A DNA stretch of 5,271 nucleotides from Spirochaetaceae bacterium (GCA_031257995.1 JAIRNN010000232.1:1-5271); one strand, 5' to 3'. Positions 1 to 5,271 are shown, counted from the first letter of the stretch. Made by a program: numbers and translations. Notes: generated by a model not told the origin, from the sequence alone.

Positions 1-118
1 AGGAAAGGGATACGTTTTTCCAAGGATCCGCAAATGCATAAAATCGCTGTCGCTTTGGTGATTAACTTCTGGTTCTTTCACAGGATTATCGGTTAAGCAA
101 CATCTTTCGCCCACGACC

Positions 119-149
119 GTGATTTCAAAATCTGATGTTTTGAAATCGC
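119..149. promoter_or_regulatory. Inverted repeat / hairpin in the leader region
   Basis: A perfect 10-bp inverted repeat, GATTTCAAAA at 121-130 and TTTTGAAATC at 138-147, is separated by 7 nt. In RNA it can be extended by a T-G wobble (120/148) and a G-C pair (119/149). No T-run follows it, so it is not a convincing intrinsic terminator for an upstream gene. It could be an operator for a dimeric regulator or a structured leader element of the cluster that starts at 218. Its right half also contains TTGAAA (140-145), a possible -35 element. The repeat itself is certain; its role is inferred. Confidence 0.45.
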
Positions 150-170
150 TATGGTAATTCAGTGCTTAAT
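140..170 (+). promoter_or_regulatory. Weak candidate sigma-70 promoter for the cluster
   Basis: TTGAAA at 140-145 resembles a -35 box. TGCTTAAT at 163-170 resembles an extended -10 (TGn plus a TATAAT-like hexamer). The spacer to the hexamer CTTAAT is 19 nt, longer than the preferred 17. If real, transcription would begin around 176-178, inside the 17-bp palindrome at 171-187, which would suit repression at that palindrome. The match is only moderate and rests on reading by eye. Confidence 0.25.
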
Positions 171-187
171 CGTGAAAATTTTTCACG
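171..187. promoter_or_regulatory. 17-bp perfect palindrome, candidate operator
   Basis: CGTGAAAATTTTTCACG is a perfect palindrome about a single central base: 8-bp arms centred on 179. It lies 31 bp upstream of the ATG at 218. With essentially no loop, it suits binding by a dimeric repressor or activator better than a stable RNA hairpin. The half-site CGTGA with TCACG is reminiscent of CRP/FNR-type sites, but the inner spacing is 7 bp rather than 6, so I do not assign a regulator family. Position and symmetry support an operator for the cluster. Confidence 0.5.
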
Positions 188-204
188 TTTGATTTTAATA
201 TTTT

Positions 205-210
205 AAGGAG
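205..210 (+). promoter_or_regulatory. Ribosome binding site that fixes the first gene's start at 218
   Basis: AAGGAG at 205-210 sits 7 nt before ATG 218-220. This is a textbook Shine-Dalgarno arrangement. The TTG at 279, which opens the long uninterrupted frame, has no comparable site upstream. The true start is therefore ATG 218, and the long frame is reached only by correcting or slipping across the C run at 282-288. Confidence 0.8.
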
Positions 211-217
211 AAACGCT

Positions 218-1970
218 ATGGAAAAAGAGTATGAGGTAGTATGGCCTTTGGGTAAATCGGGAATGAAGACGGGTTCTCTTGCCCCCCCGTCTTTCGGATC
301 TGGAAGAAAAAACAATTCTGGAATTGTCTCATTATTCCTACAGGGGCGATGATATATTCCCTATCCTTCGGGAAACGCTCAAAAAACGGTATAAAAACAT
401 TAAAATAATTGATTATGACCAGTGGGGGAATTTCAGAGATTATCGGAAATACGGAGTGGAATTGGAAAAATATGACAGCCTCGCGGAGTTGCTCAAAAAA
501 GACAAGGTAGATGCCGTGATAATCGGTATAGGTGCCTGCGGGGCCTGTACGCCTGCGGTAACCCGTACGTCCGCCGCGATCGAAAAATGCGGTGTCCCCA
601 CAGCGTCAATAATTATAAGCGGCTTTTTGGCCCAAGGGAAACTCGTCGGCAAAAGTCAGGGTCTTCCGGGTATCGGTCTTGCCGAATATCCCGGTACCAT
701 GATGACCGACAGCATAGAGCAGCTCACCGATAAAGTAAACAATACCCTTATCAATAATGTCGTTAAATGCCTTACAAGCGCGGAAGTTTCCCCTGTCGAA
801 AAAGAAGTGCCCACAGTAACTGAACCGGGCATGCGGGACATCGTTTTCAAAGGCGACATTATTGGGGTGAACGATTATTATTATGATCAGCTTTGGACAG
901 ACGGACTCCCCATTATACCGCCGACCATAAAAGAGGTTGAAAAATTTCTGGCCTATACCAGCCGGAAACACGAAGAGGTTATATCGGTATTAATGCATGA
1001 GAACCGGGAGGCGACCATCTGGAATACCGCCGTTAACGGTGTCATGGCAGGATGCCGGCCCGAATACATGCCAATCCTCATTGCGATAGTGGAAGCCATA
1101 TCCGTGCCGACTTACCGGATACAGGACAGCGGTATTACCCCCGGGATAGAGCCGCTCATCATTATCAACGGCCCCATTATTAAGGAACTGGATTTCAATT
1201 ACGACCAAGGGGTAATGAGGATCGGTCGACGTCCGAATTCAAGTATTGGTCGTTTTCTGAAACTGTTTATGCGTAATATTTGCGGTTTCCGCCTTCCGCC
1301 GGGAGTGGGGGACAAGGGAAGCATCGGACAGAATTTCAATGTGGTTCTGGCAGAAAACGAAGACGCGGTAAAGGAGATGGGCTGGCAACCCTACAGCGTT
1401 GATCGAGGCTTTTCTGCCGGTGACAATATCGTTACCATCGTGAGTTCCAATTCGATGAGTTCTCCGGCATACAGTGCCGGGAGTACCGCCAAAGAACACC
1501 TTGAAGCTCTGAATGAACTTCTTGGCCAGAGATTTTTGGCCACCTTTTCCACATTTGCCGTTCATTGCCTCGAATATCAGCCCGTCATTATGCTCAGCCC
1601 TGCGGTCGCCAAAATACTTGCCAAGGACGGCTACACTAAAGACGCGGTCAAAGAATATTTCTTTAAAAACATCCAGGTAACCGCAGCGTGGATAGAAAAA
1701 TATGTTTTTGATTTTCATGGCGTTTATCTTAATATGTATGAAAAGGTGAAACAGGGCTTGCTGCCTCCCGAATACGGCGAGTCTGAGGATCCGCAAAGGC
1801 TGGTTAAACCGTTCCCAAAACCCAAATCCTTACAGATTGTTGTTTCCGGCGATCCCGCCCGGAATCAAAGTAAGGCATTTGTTAATAACGGGTATATAGG
1901 AATTCCGACCAGCAAAGAAATTGTACTTCCTGATGATTGGCAGCAGCGTTTAAAAAATAGCCTCGTGTAA
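218..1970 (+). CDS. UGSC-family protein (Cys form) with large C-terminal domain, frameshifted near the 5' end
   Basis: The UGSC family is named for a Sec-Gly-Ser-Cys motif and is presumed to be a thiol/selenol redox enzyme; its reaction is unknown to me. Translation from ATG 218 reads in frame to 281-286 (SLAP), then runs off frame and stops at TGA 350-352 (44 aa). Removing one C from the seven at 282-288 joins it to the long frame ending at 1970, giving 583 aa with the family-like opening LAPRLSDLEEKTILEL. Domain 1 (about 1-165) carries VIIGIGACGACTPA; its CGAC (restored residues 107-110, codons from TGC 537-539) replaces UGSC. Domain 2 (about 220-580) contains LWTDGLPIIPPT, NGVMAGCRPEYMP (Cys279), IINGPI and a tail with SGDPARNQ, which I recall as a conserved partner of UGSC proteins. 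It has no signal peptide or membrane helix, so it is probably cytoplasmic. A working, fused gene is likely if the C7 is an error or slips; otherwise it is a pseudogene. Confidence 0.8.
282..288 (+). other. C7 homopolymer carrying a one-base frameshift
   Basis: Seven consecutive C residues follow the codons CTT-G in the first gene. With six Cs the reading would be GCC CCC CGT CTT (A-P-R-L), matching what I recall of the N-terminus of UGSC proteins. With seven, the frame changes and translation ends at 350-352. The tract is also a CCC-C site of the kind where +1 slippage by proline tRNA is known. A sequencing error, a real indel, a phase-variable switch and ribosomal slippage are all compatible with what is seen. 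Confidence 0.75.
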
Positions 1971-1976
1971 CTGAGG

Positions 1977-2034
1977 CGGGGGCTTATGCCGTACATACTT
2001 GTGACACGATCCGGTATAAGCCCCCGGTATTTTT
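1977..2034 (+). terminator. Strong hairpin plus T5 between genes 1 and 2, terminator or attenuator
   Basis: The arm at 1977-1991 (CGGGGGCTTATGCCG) pairs with 2012-2026 (CGGTATAAGCCCCCG). This gives a 15-bp stem with a single G-U pair and a 20-nt loop. After a 3-nt gap it is followed by T5 at 2030-2034. It has the form of an intrinsic terminator just after the stop codon of the UGSC gene, but the next gene begins only about 15-25 nt later with no room for its own promoter. Partial termination that lowers expression of the downstream genes, or protection of the upstream mRNA 3' end, is more likely than a full operon boundary. Confidence 0.75.
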
Positions 2035-2039
2035 ATAAT

Positions 2040-2046
2040 GGAGGAG
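2040..2046 (+). promoter_or_regulatory. Ribosome binding site favouring the GTG start at 2050
   Basis: GGAGGAG at 2040-2046 overlaps the first in-frame ATG (2038-2040). It is placed to serve GTG 2050-2052, with 5 nt between GGAGG and GTG. Nothing resembling a Shine-Dalgarno precedes ATG 2038; the preceding bases are the T-rich tail of the hairpin. The GTG start also gives a shorter N-terminus, closer to what is usual before the Rossmann motif in this enzyme family. Confidence 0.6.
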
Positions 2047-2049
2047 TCT

Positions 2050-3000
2050 GTGACGCAGAAAGAAAACACATACGATATTCTTATTGTGGGAGGCGGGCCC
2101 GCAGGCATGACTGCAGCCCTTTATGCTTTACGATCCGGTAAAAGCGCCTGTATTATCGACAATACCGGTTTTGGCGGACAGATCGTCCACTCGCCAAAGG
2201 TCGAAAATTTTCCCGGCACTATGGAAATGAGCGGCAATGATTTTGCAAACCGCATGGCGGAGCAGCTTTTAAATCTGGATGCCGATGTTGGAATAGGAAC
2301 GGTTTGCGAAATCGCTCAGGACGGATCGTATAAAGAAATTCATACCGAAGACGGTTCTGTTTACCGGGGTCGGACTCTTATTATCGCAGCCGGGGCAAAA
2401 CACAGAACCCTTGGAATTTCCGGCGAAGAACAATGGATCGGCAGCAAGATGTTCTTTTGTGCGGTCTGCGACGGTCCTCTCTTCAAGGACAAGTCCATAG
2501 CTCTTATCGGCGGCGGCAACAGCGCGTTGCAGGAAGCGATTTTTCTTTCGGAAATCTGCCGTGAGATAACCATCGTTCAGGATCTGCCGGACTTTACCGG
2601 CGAAATAAAGTTACGGGGAATTATCGCGACCAGATCCAATATTCGAAGCATCTTTGGCACGGTGGTCGAAAGTTTTATCGTTGGCGGGGAAGAATTTCAG
2701 GGCCTGCGCGTATCAGAGTCTGCCACAGGCGTAAAAACGGATATTGCGTGTGACGGCTTCTTTGTCGCAATCGGACTGGTTCCGGAAAACGGGATTTTTG
2801 CTGGTTGGGTTGATTTGGATAAACAGGGCTATATTATCGCGGAAGAGGATTGCCACACCAAAACCCCAGGCATTTTTGTTGCCGGAGACTGCCGATCCAA
2901 ATCGGTACGGCAGCTTACTACGGCCGTCGGCGACGGTGCGATGGCGGCCTTGGCGGCCTGCCGTTATATTGATCAACAAATAAACGGAAAGGAGATATAA
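2050..3000 (+). CDS. Thioredoxin-reductase-like FAD flavoprotein with CAVC redox centre, atypical pyridine-nucleotide motif
   Basis: Low-molecular-weight thioredoxin reductases move electrons from a nucleotide or ferredoxin through FAD to a CxxC dithiol and on to a partner protein. Numbering from ATG 2038 (320 aa; the preferred GTG 2050 start gives 316), the FAD motif GGGPAG is at 18-23, the redox pair CAVC at 141-144, the second Rossmann motif GGGNSALQEA at 158-167, and the C-terminal FAD motif GIFVAGDCR at 278-286 followed by RQLTTAVGDGA. Length and domain order are those of a full enzyme. After GGGNSA the usual HRRxxxR NADPH-phosphate signature is missing; the segment reads ITIVQDLPDFTGE (177-189), so NADH, ferredoxin or another donor is possible. 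No thioredoxin gene is nearby, so the natural partner may be the CGAC-containing protein encoded just upstream (inference). I withhold the symbol trxB because this looks like a dedicated paralogue. The next gene starts after one base. Confidence 0.9.
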   Translation: MTQKENTYDILIVGGGPAGMTAALYALRSGKSACIIDNTGFGGQIVHSPKVENFPGTMEMSGNDFANRMAEQLLNLDADVGIGTVCEIAQDGSYKEIHTEDGSVYRGRTLIIAAGAKHRTLGISGEEQWIGSKMFFCAVCDGPLFKDKSIALIGGGNSALQEAIFLSEICREITIVQDLPDFTGEIKLRGIIATRSNIRSIFGTVVESFIVGGEEFQGLRVSESATGVKTDIACDGFFVAIGLVPENGIFAGWVDLDKQGYIIAEEDCHTKTPGIFVAGDCRSKSVRQLTTAVGDGAMAALAACRYIDQQINGKEI

Positions 3001-3001
3001 A

Positions 3002-4300
3002 ATGCTGGTTATGGCGACTGTGTTTTTGTTGGCGGTTCTGCTGGTGTTGATTTTAAAAAGCAATTTCCTGCCGGGGAATGTCATGGCGCTGGTCCCGATT
3101 GCGGTAGCCCTTGTTATCGGCACCGGTTTTTCTGACACGATGAGATTCGTCCACGAGGGTATCAGCGACGTGTTGGTAATCGCCGCGCTGTTGATCTTCG
3201 CAACCATCTACTTTGGGGTCATGTCCGACGCGGGACTGTTTGAACCCATCATCAACCGGATGCTGCGAAACAGGTTCATCGGCAAAAGCGTGTTCAGTGT
3301 GGTCGGGGTAACGGCTACGATTGCTATGGTTACCTCTTTGGACGGACAGGGAATATCCGCCCTTATGATAACGGTTCCTCCCATGCTGATTGTGTTTGAC
3401 AAATTGAAAATAAGCCGGACCTTGCTGGGCCTTGTTTTTTGTACCGTTCTTACCACTATGAACATCCTTCCCTAGGCCGGACCCTCGGCACGGGCGGCGG
3501 CTGTTCTTGGTCTGGATGATGTGATGATCCTGTACCGCAAACTTGCCCCGGTGCAGGTTGTGAGTCTTATTTCAAGTTTTGTTGTTCTTTATTTCGCTTC
3601 CCGTGCGGAACAAAAACGCGGACTCTTTACCCCCGCCGAAGACACCCGGTTGGTGGGACAAATCTCCGCCTCAGAAGAAACAAAGCCCCTGCGCCGCCCT
3701 AAACTTTTTTGGCTTAATTTGAGCATAACGGTAATCCTTATTGTTTCGCTGTTTATCGGCGTACCCTCCTACATCGCCTTTCTCATAGCTTGCGCCATCG
3801 TGCTTCCCCTTAACTACCGTACGGTCAAGGAACAGAACGCCCGAATCAAGGACCATGCGGGGGATCTCCTAGTAAACGTGTATACCGTGGTGGGTGCCGG
3901 GGCACTGCTGGGGATTATGGACGGAACCGGTATGTTTAACGCCCTCGCAACCGCTATTGTTTCGGTCATTCCTGCTCAGTTAAACAGCGTTATCCATATC
4001 GTTGTAGGGCTCTTGATTACGCCCCTCAGTTGGTTGCTCAACGCCGACGCGATGATTTACGGCATTATGCCGGTGCTGGTGGATGTCGGTGTCCAATACG
4101 GCGTTTCGCCCCACACGGTGGCGGCTATGGTTGTCGTGGGGCGCTGTTTGGGAGGAGGGCTCTGCCTGACCACCGCTTCGACGCATCTTGGCCTTGCCTT
4201 GATGGGGCTCAATTTCCGGGACGCTTTTAAGGCGCTTTTTAAATGGATCCTTTTACTGGGAACCGCTATGGTGATACTCACGGCAATCATCGTAAAATAA
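3002..4300 (+). pseudogene. CitMHS-type citrate/carboxylate transporter interrupted by an in-frame TAG
   Basis: Inner-membrane secondary carriers of the CitMHS group (ion transporter superfamily) import citrate or related di- and tricarboxylates. The frame runs 433 codons, the usual length for the family, but has TAG at 3473-3475 (codon 158), splitting it into 157 residues and a piece that reopens at GTG 3521. Both halves share one frame, and the peptide around the stop, TMNILP-stop-AGPSARAA, matches the family pattern NxLPWGGPTARA, so the stop replaces tryptophan. Other family marks are SLDGQGISALMI (112-123) and LNADAMIYGIMP (346-357). Hydrophobic segments lie near 2-19, 25-41, 56-75, 97-111, 118-132, 140-156, 185-200, 238-270, 291-308, 329-345 and 414-431, with one hydrophilic loop at about 201-236. 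A good RBS (GGAG 2991-2994, 7-nt spacing) precedes ATG 3002. The downstream half lacks a clear RBS. Everything else is intact, so the lesion is recent, suppressed or a sequence error. The substrate is not determinable. Confidence 0.85.
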
Positions 4301-4328
4301 AAAAGCCCGTGAAGAGGAGAGGATAACA

Positions 4329-5033
4329 ATGTTGCTCAACGATGAACAGTTAGAAGAATTGCGGAACTTCGACACCCCCACGGTGTGGAACGCTCTGGAG
4401 AGTTTTAAGCTCAGGCCCAACACCAAAGGTTTTACCTATCCCGGTATGCTGTTGCGTACTCCCCTGGAGAAACCTATGATAGGCTACGCCGCGACCGCAA
4501 AGGTATCGGGTAGAGAAGCCCCCACGATGGAGGAAAAGGAAATGATGTTTGCCTTTTTTGAGGATGTCAGGGCTATGAGCGGCCCGGTGATCGCCGTCGT
4601 ACAGGATGTTGATCCCCGGCCCATCGGGTCCTTTTGGGGGGAAGTACAGGCGACCACCTTCAAGGCGTTGGGAGCGGTTGGCACCCTGACCCACGGAGGG
4701 GTGCGGGATCTGAACGAGGTTGGGCCGCTGGGTTTCTGTTTCTTTTCAACGGACATCATGGTGGCCCGCGCCGAATCCCACTTGGTTGGCCATAACTGCC
4801 CGGTGGAAATATGCGGTATGGTTGTAAATCCGGATGATTTGCTGCATGCCGATAGTCATGGGGCGGTCGTGATTCCGGCAGAGGCAGCCCCGGCACTGGC
4901 GGAAGCGTGCCGCCGGGTCTCTTATGCGGAACGCTTTGTTCTGGGCCCTTGCAGAAAAGCGATTGAAGATGGTATAAAACCTACAGTGGATCAATTACGG
5001 CAATGGCGTGGAGAGATGGCCAAGAACCGGTAA
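4329..5033 (+). CDS. RraA-family protein, possible HMG-type aldolase / oxaloacetate decarboxylase
   Basis: This fold includes the RNase E regulator RraA and class II pyruvate aldolases (4-hydroxy-4-methyl-2-oxoglutarate aldolase) that also decarboxylate oxaloacetate; many members were once mislabelled as menaquinone methyltransferases. The 234-aa protein is complete: an N-terminal helix with FDTPTVWNALE (14-24), FWGEVQATTFKALGAVGTL (102-120), the signature GGVRD (123-127) whose Arg126 and Asp127 correspond to the substrate- and metal-binding pair of the aldolases, and HADSHGAVVIP (173-183). Retention of the Arg-Asp pair and the metabolic setting favour an enzyme over an RNase regulator. It has no signal peptide, so it should be cytoplasmic. 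ATG 4329 is preceded by GAGAGG (4317-4322, 6-nt spacing) and lies 28 nt after the transporter stop, so it is probably co-transcribed. It may cleave or decarboxylate an acid derived from the imported carboxylate (inference). Confidence 0.88.
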   Translation: MLLNDEQLEELRNFDTPTVWNALESFKLRPNTKGFTYPGMLLRTPLEKPMIGYAATAKVSGREAPTMEEKEMMFAFFEDVRAMSGPVIAVVQDVDPRPIGSFWGEVQATTFKALGAVGTLTHGGVRDLNEVGPLGFCFFSTDIMVARAESHLVGHNCPVEICGMVVNPDDLLHADSHGAVVIPAEAAPALAEACRRVSYAERFVLGPCRKAIEDGIKPTVDQLRQWRGEMAKNR

Positions 5034-5042
5034 CGCGCCGGC

Positions 5043-5060
5043 TTCCCCCCTGCGGGGGAA
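5043..5060. terminator. Short GC-rich hairpin after the last operon gene
   Basis: TTCCCCC (5043-5049) pairs with GGGGGAA (5054-5060) across a 4-nt loop, beginning 10 nt after the stop codon of the RraA-family gene. There is no T-run downstream on the plus strand, so it is a weak candidate for intrinsic termination. It may instead protect the mRNA 3' end or act together with the hairpin at 5104-5132. Confidence 0.4.
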
Positions 5061-5065
5061 TGGAA

Positions 5066-5093
5066 AATTGATAATTGAAAATGGATAATGATT
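5066..5093 (+). repeat. Four degenerate AT-rich heptads
   Basis: The units AATTGAT (5066-5072), AATTGAA (5073-5079), AATGGAT (5080-5086) and AATGATT (5087-5093) follow one another without gaps. Their composition differs sharply from the coding DNA beside them. They overlap the left arm of the inverted repeat at 5074-5155. AATTGATAATTGA-type tracts occur as dispersed intergenic repeats in a range of bacteria, as far as I recall; copy number in this genome cannot be judged from one window. Confidence 0.5.
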
Positions 5094-5155
5094 GAGATCG
5101 GCGACAGTGCTTGGAACCCATGCATTGTTTTTCCCTGTCATCTTCCATTTTCAAT
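5074..5155. repeat. Imperfect 18-nt inverted repeat enclosing a nested hairpin
   Basis: The arm at 5074-5091 (ATTGAAAATGGATAATGA) matches the reverse complement of 5138-5155 (TCATCTTCCATTTTCAAT) at 16 of 18 positions, with 46 nt between. Nested inside is a second stem at 5104-5128. The whole 82-nt stretch could be a small non-autonomous mobile element or dispersed intergenic repeat, or a folded RNA at the operon's 3' end. No target-site duplication is evident beside the arms. Confidence 0.45.
5104..5132 (+). terminator. Small hairpin with T5, candidate operon terminator
   Basis: ACAGTGC (5104-5110) pairs with GCATTGT (5122-5128), including one G-U pair, across an 11-nt loop. The stem runs into T5 at 5128-5132. 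A 7-bp stem of modest GC content is weak, but placement between the last operon gene and the next probable gene suits termination. It lies inside the larger inverted repeat at 5074-5155. Confidence 0.35.
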
Positions 5156-5187
5156 GGTGATAGTCGGAACTGGACATGATATGCTAT

Positions 5188-5271
5188 ATGACAAGCAAAT
5201 TGGAAGTCTGCGAAACGGCGATAGAAACGAAACCGCCGTTTATTGCGGAGATCCGTTTATATATATCGTCA
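5188..5271 (+). CDS. Probable start of another gene, cut by the window edge
   Basis: From ATG 5188 the frame is open for 28 codons to the edge, giving MTSKLEVCETAIETKPPFIA then EIRLYISS. ATG 5176 is in the same frame and would add four residues; an in-frame stop at 5161-5163 bounds it upstream. No strong ribosome binding site is visible. The PPFIAEIRLYI stretch resembles, from memory, the VPEIRLHLA stretch near the N-terminus of some small SAM-dependent methyltransferases. That is a weak lead on 28 residues. A competing frame from ATG 5181 is also open to the edge, so even the frame is uncertain. Confidence 0.35.
   Translation, partial: MTSKLEVCETAIETKPPFIAEIRLYISS
5213..5241. repeat. 8-bp inverted repeat within the probable 3' gene
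   Basis: AAACGGCG (5213-5220) and CGCCGTTT (5234-5241) are perfect inverted copies with a 13-nt loop. No T-run follows. It lies inside the putative partial coding frame that starts at 5188, and it could be chance, or could mean that this stretch is not coding. No function is assigned. Confidence 0.3.

Noticed and set aside
24..34. GGATCCGCAAA occurring both near 25 and near 1788
   Set aside because: This is a short exact match of 11 bases, one copy inside a gene, with no extended similarity around it. It is consistent with chance.
1..96. Possible 3' end of an upstream gene (frame open from base 1 to TAA 94-96)
   Set aside because: The 31 residues show no recognisable family feature, and the other two frames also stay open for a while (to 41 and to about 61). 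Length alone cannot support a coding call.
196..201. TAATAT as a -10 box for the first gene
   Set aside because: Transcription would start at about 208, inside the ribosome binding site at 205-210, leaving no usable leader.
279..281. TTG as the real start of the UGSC-family gene
   Set aside because: It has no ribosome binding site and would drop the family-like N-terminus that ATG 218, with a good RBS, encodes in another frame. It is only where the long open frame happens to begin.
1239..1796. Long minus-strand open frame opposite the UGSC gene
   Set aside because: It is antisense to well-conserved coding sequence and has no recognisable domain. It looks like a by-product of codon usage on the plus strand.
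2713..3207. Minus-strand open frame across the flavoprotein/transporter junction
   Set aside because: It spans two confident plus-strand genes and shows no family features, so it is treated as a shadow.
3473..3475. TAG read as pyrrolysine
   Set aside because: The family residue here is tryptophan, one base away from TAG, and nothing in the window suggests pyrrolysine machinery. A point mutation or error is simpler.
3521..4300. Second half of the transporter as an independent gene or subunit
   Set aside because: It is in the same frame as the first half, starts inside a conserved motif region, has no clear RBS at GTG 3521, and the two halves add up to one normal family length.

Overview
This window holds a compact plus-strand gene cluster of about 4.8 kb from a bacterium with mid-range base composition. 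Four genes are in line: (1) a UGSC-family protein in its cysteine form, fused to a large conserved C-terminal domain; (2) a thioredoxin-reductase-like flavoprotein with a CAVC redox centre; (3) a CitMHS-type carboxylate transporter; (4) an RraA / HMG-aldolase-fold enzyme. The start of a fifth, unrelated gene is probably cut off at the right edge. The gene content suggests an anaerobe or facultative anaerobe. An insect-gut spirochaete (Treponema-like) or a clostridial relative are my best guesses, both weak, because no taxonomic marker is present.

Layout. Bases 1-217 are non-coding as far as I can tell. They carry a hairpin-forming inverted repeat (119-149), a 17-bp perfect palindrome (171-187) that looks like an operator, and a good ribosome binding site (205-210). 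Gene 1 should run 218-1970 but is split near its 5' end by one surplus C in a run of seven (282-288). A strong hairpin followed by T5 (1977-2034) separates it from gene 2 (2050-3000, probably a GTG start). Gene 3 follows after one base (3002-4300) and is interrupted by an in-frame TAG at 3473-3475, where the family has tryptophan. Gene 4 spans 4329-5033. The tail (5034-5271) contains two small hairpins, a set of AT-rich heptad repeats forming the left arm of an 18-nt imperfect inverted repeat, and the probable start of a further gene.

How the genes may work together (inference). A carboxylate would be imported by the CitMHS carrier, transformed by the UGSC two-domain protein with electrons passed through the dedicated dithiol flavoprotein, and a product cleaved or decarboxylated by the RraA-fold enzyme. 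The flavoprotein lacks the HRRxxxR signature of NADPH-dependent thioredoxin reductases, so its electron donor may be unusual. No substrate can be named from sequence. This combination is the best candidate for an undescribed pathway here. The second notable point is that two of the four genes carry a single lesion each (a homopolymer indel and an amber codon). That means recent decay, switching or recoding, or errors in the assembled sequence.
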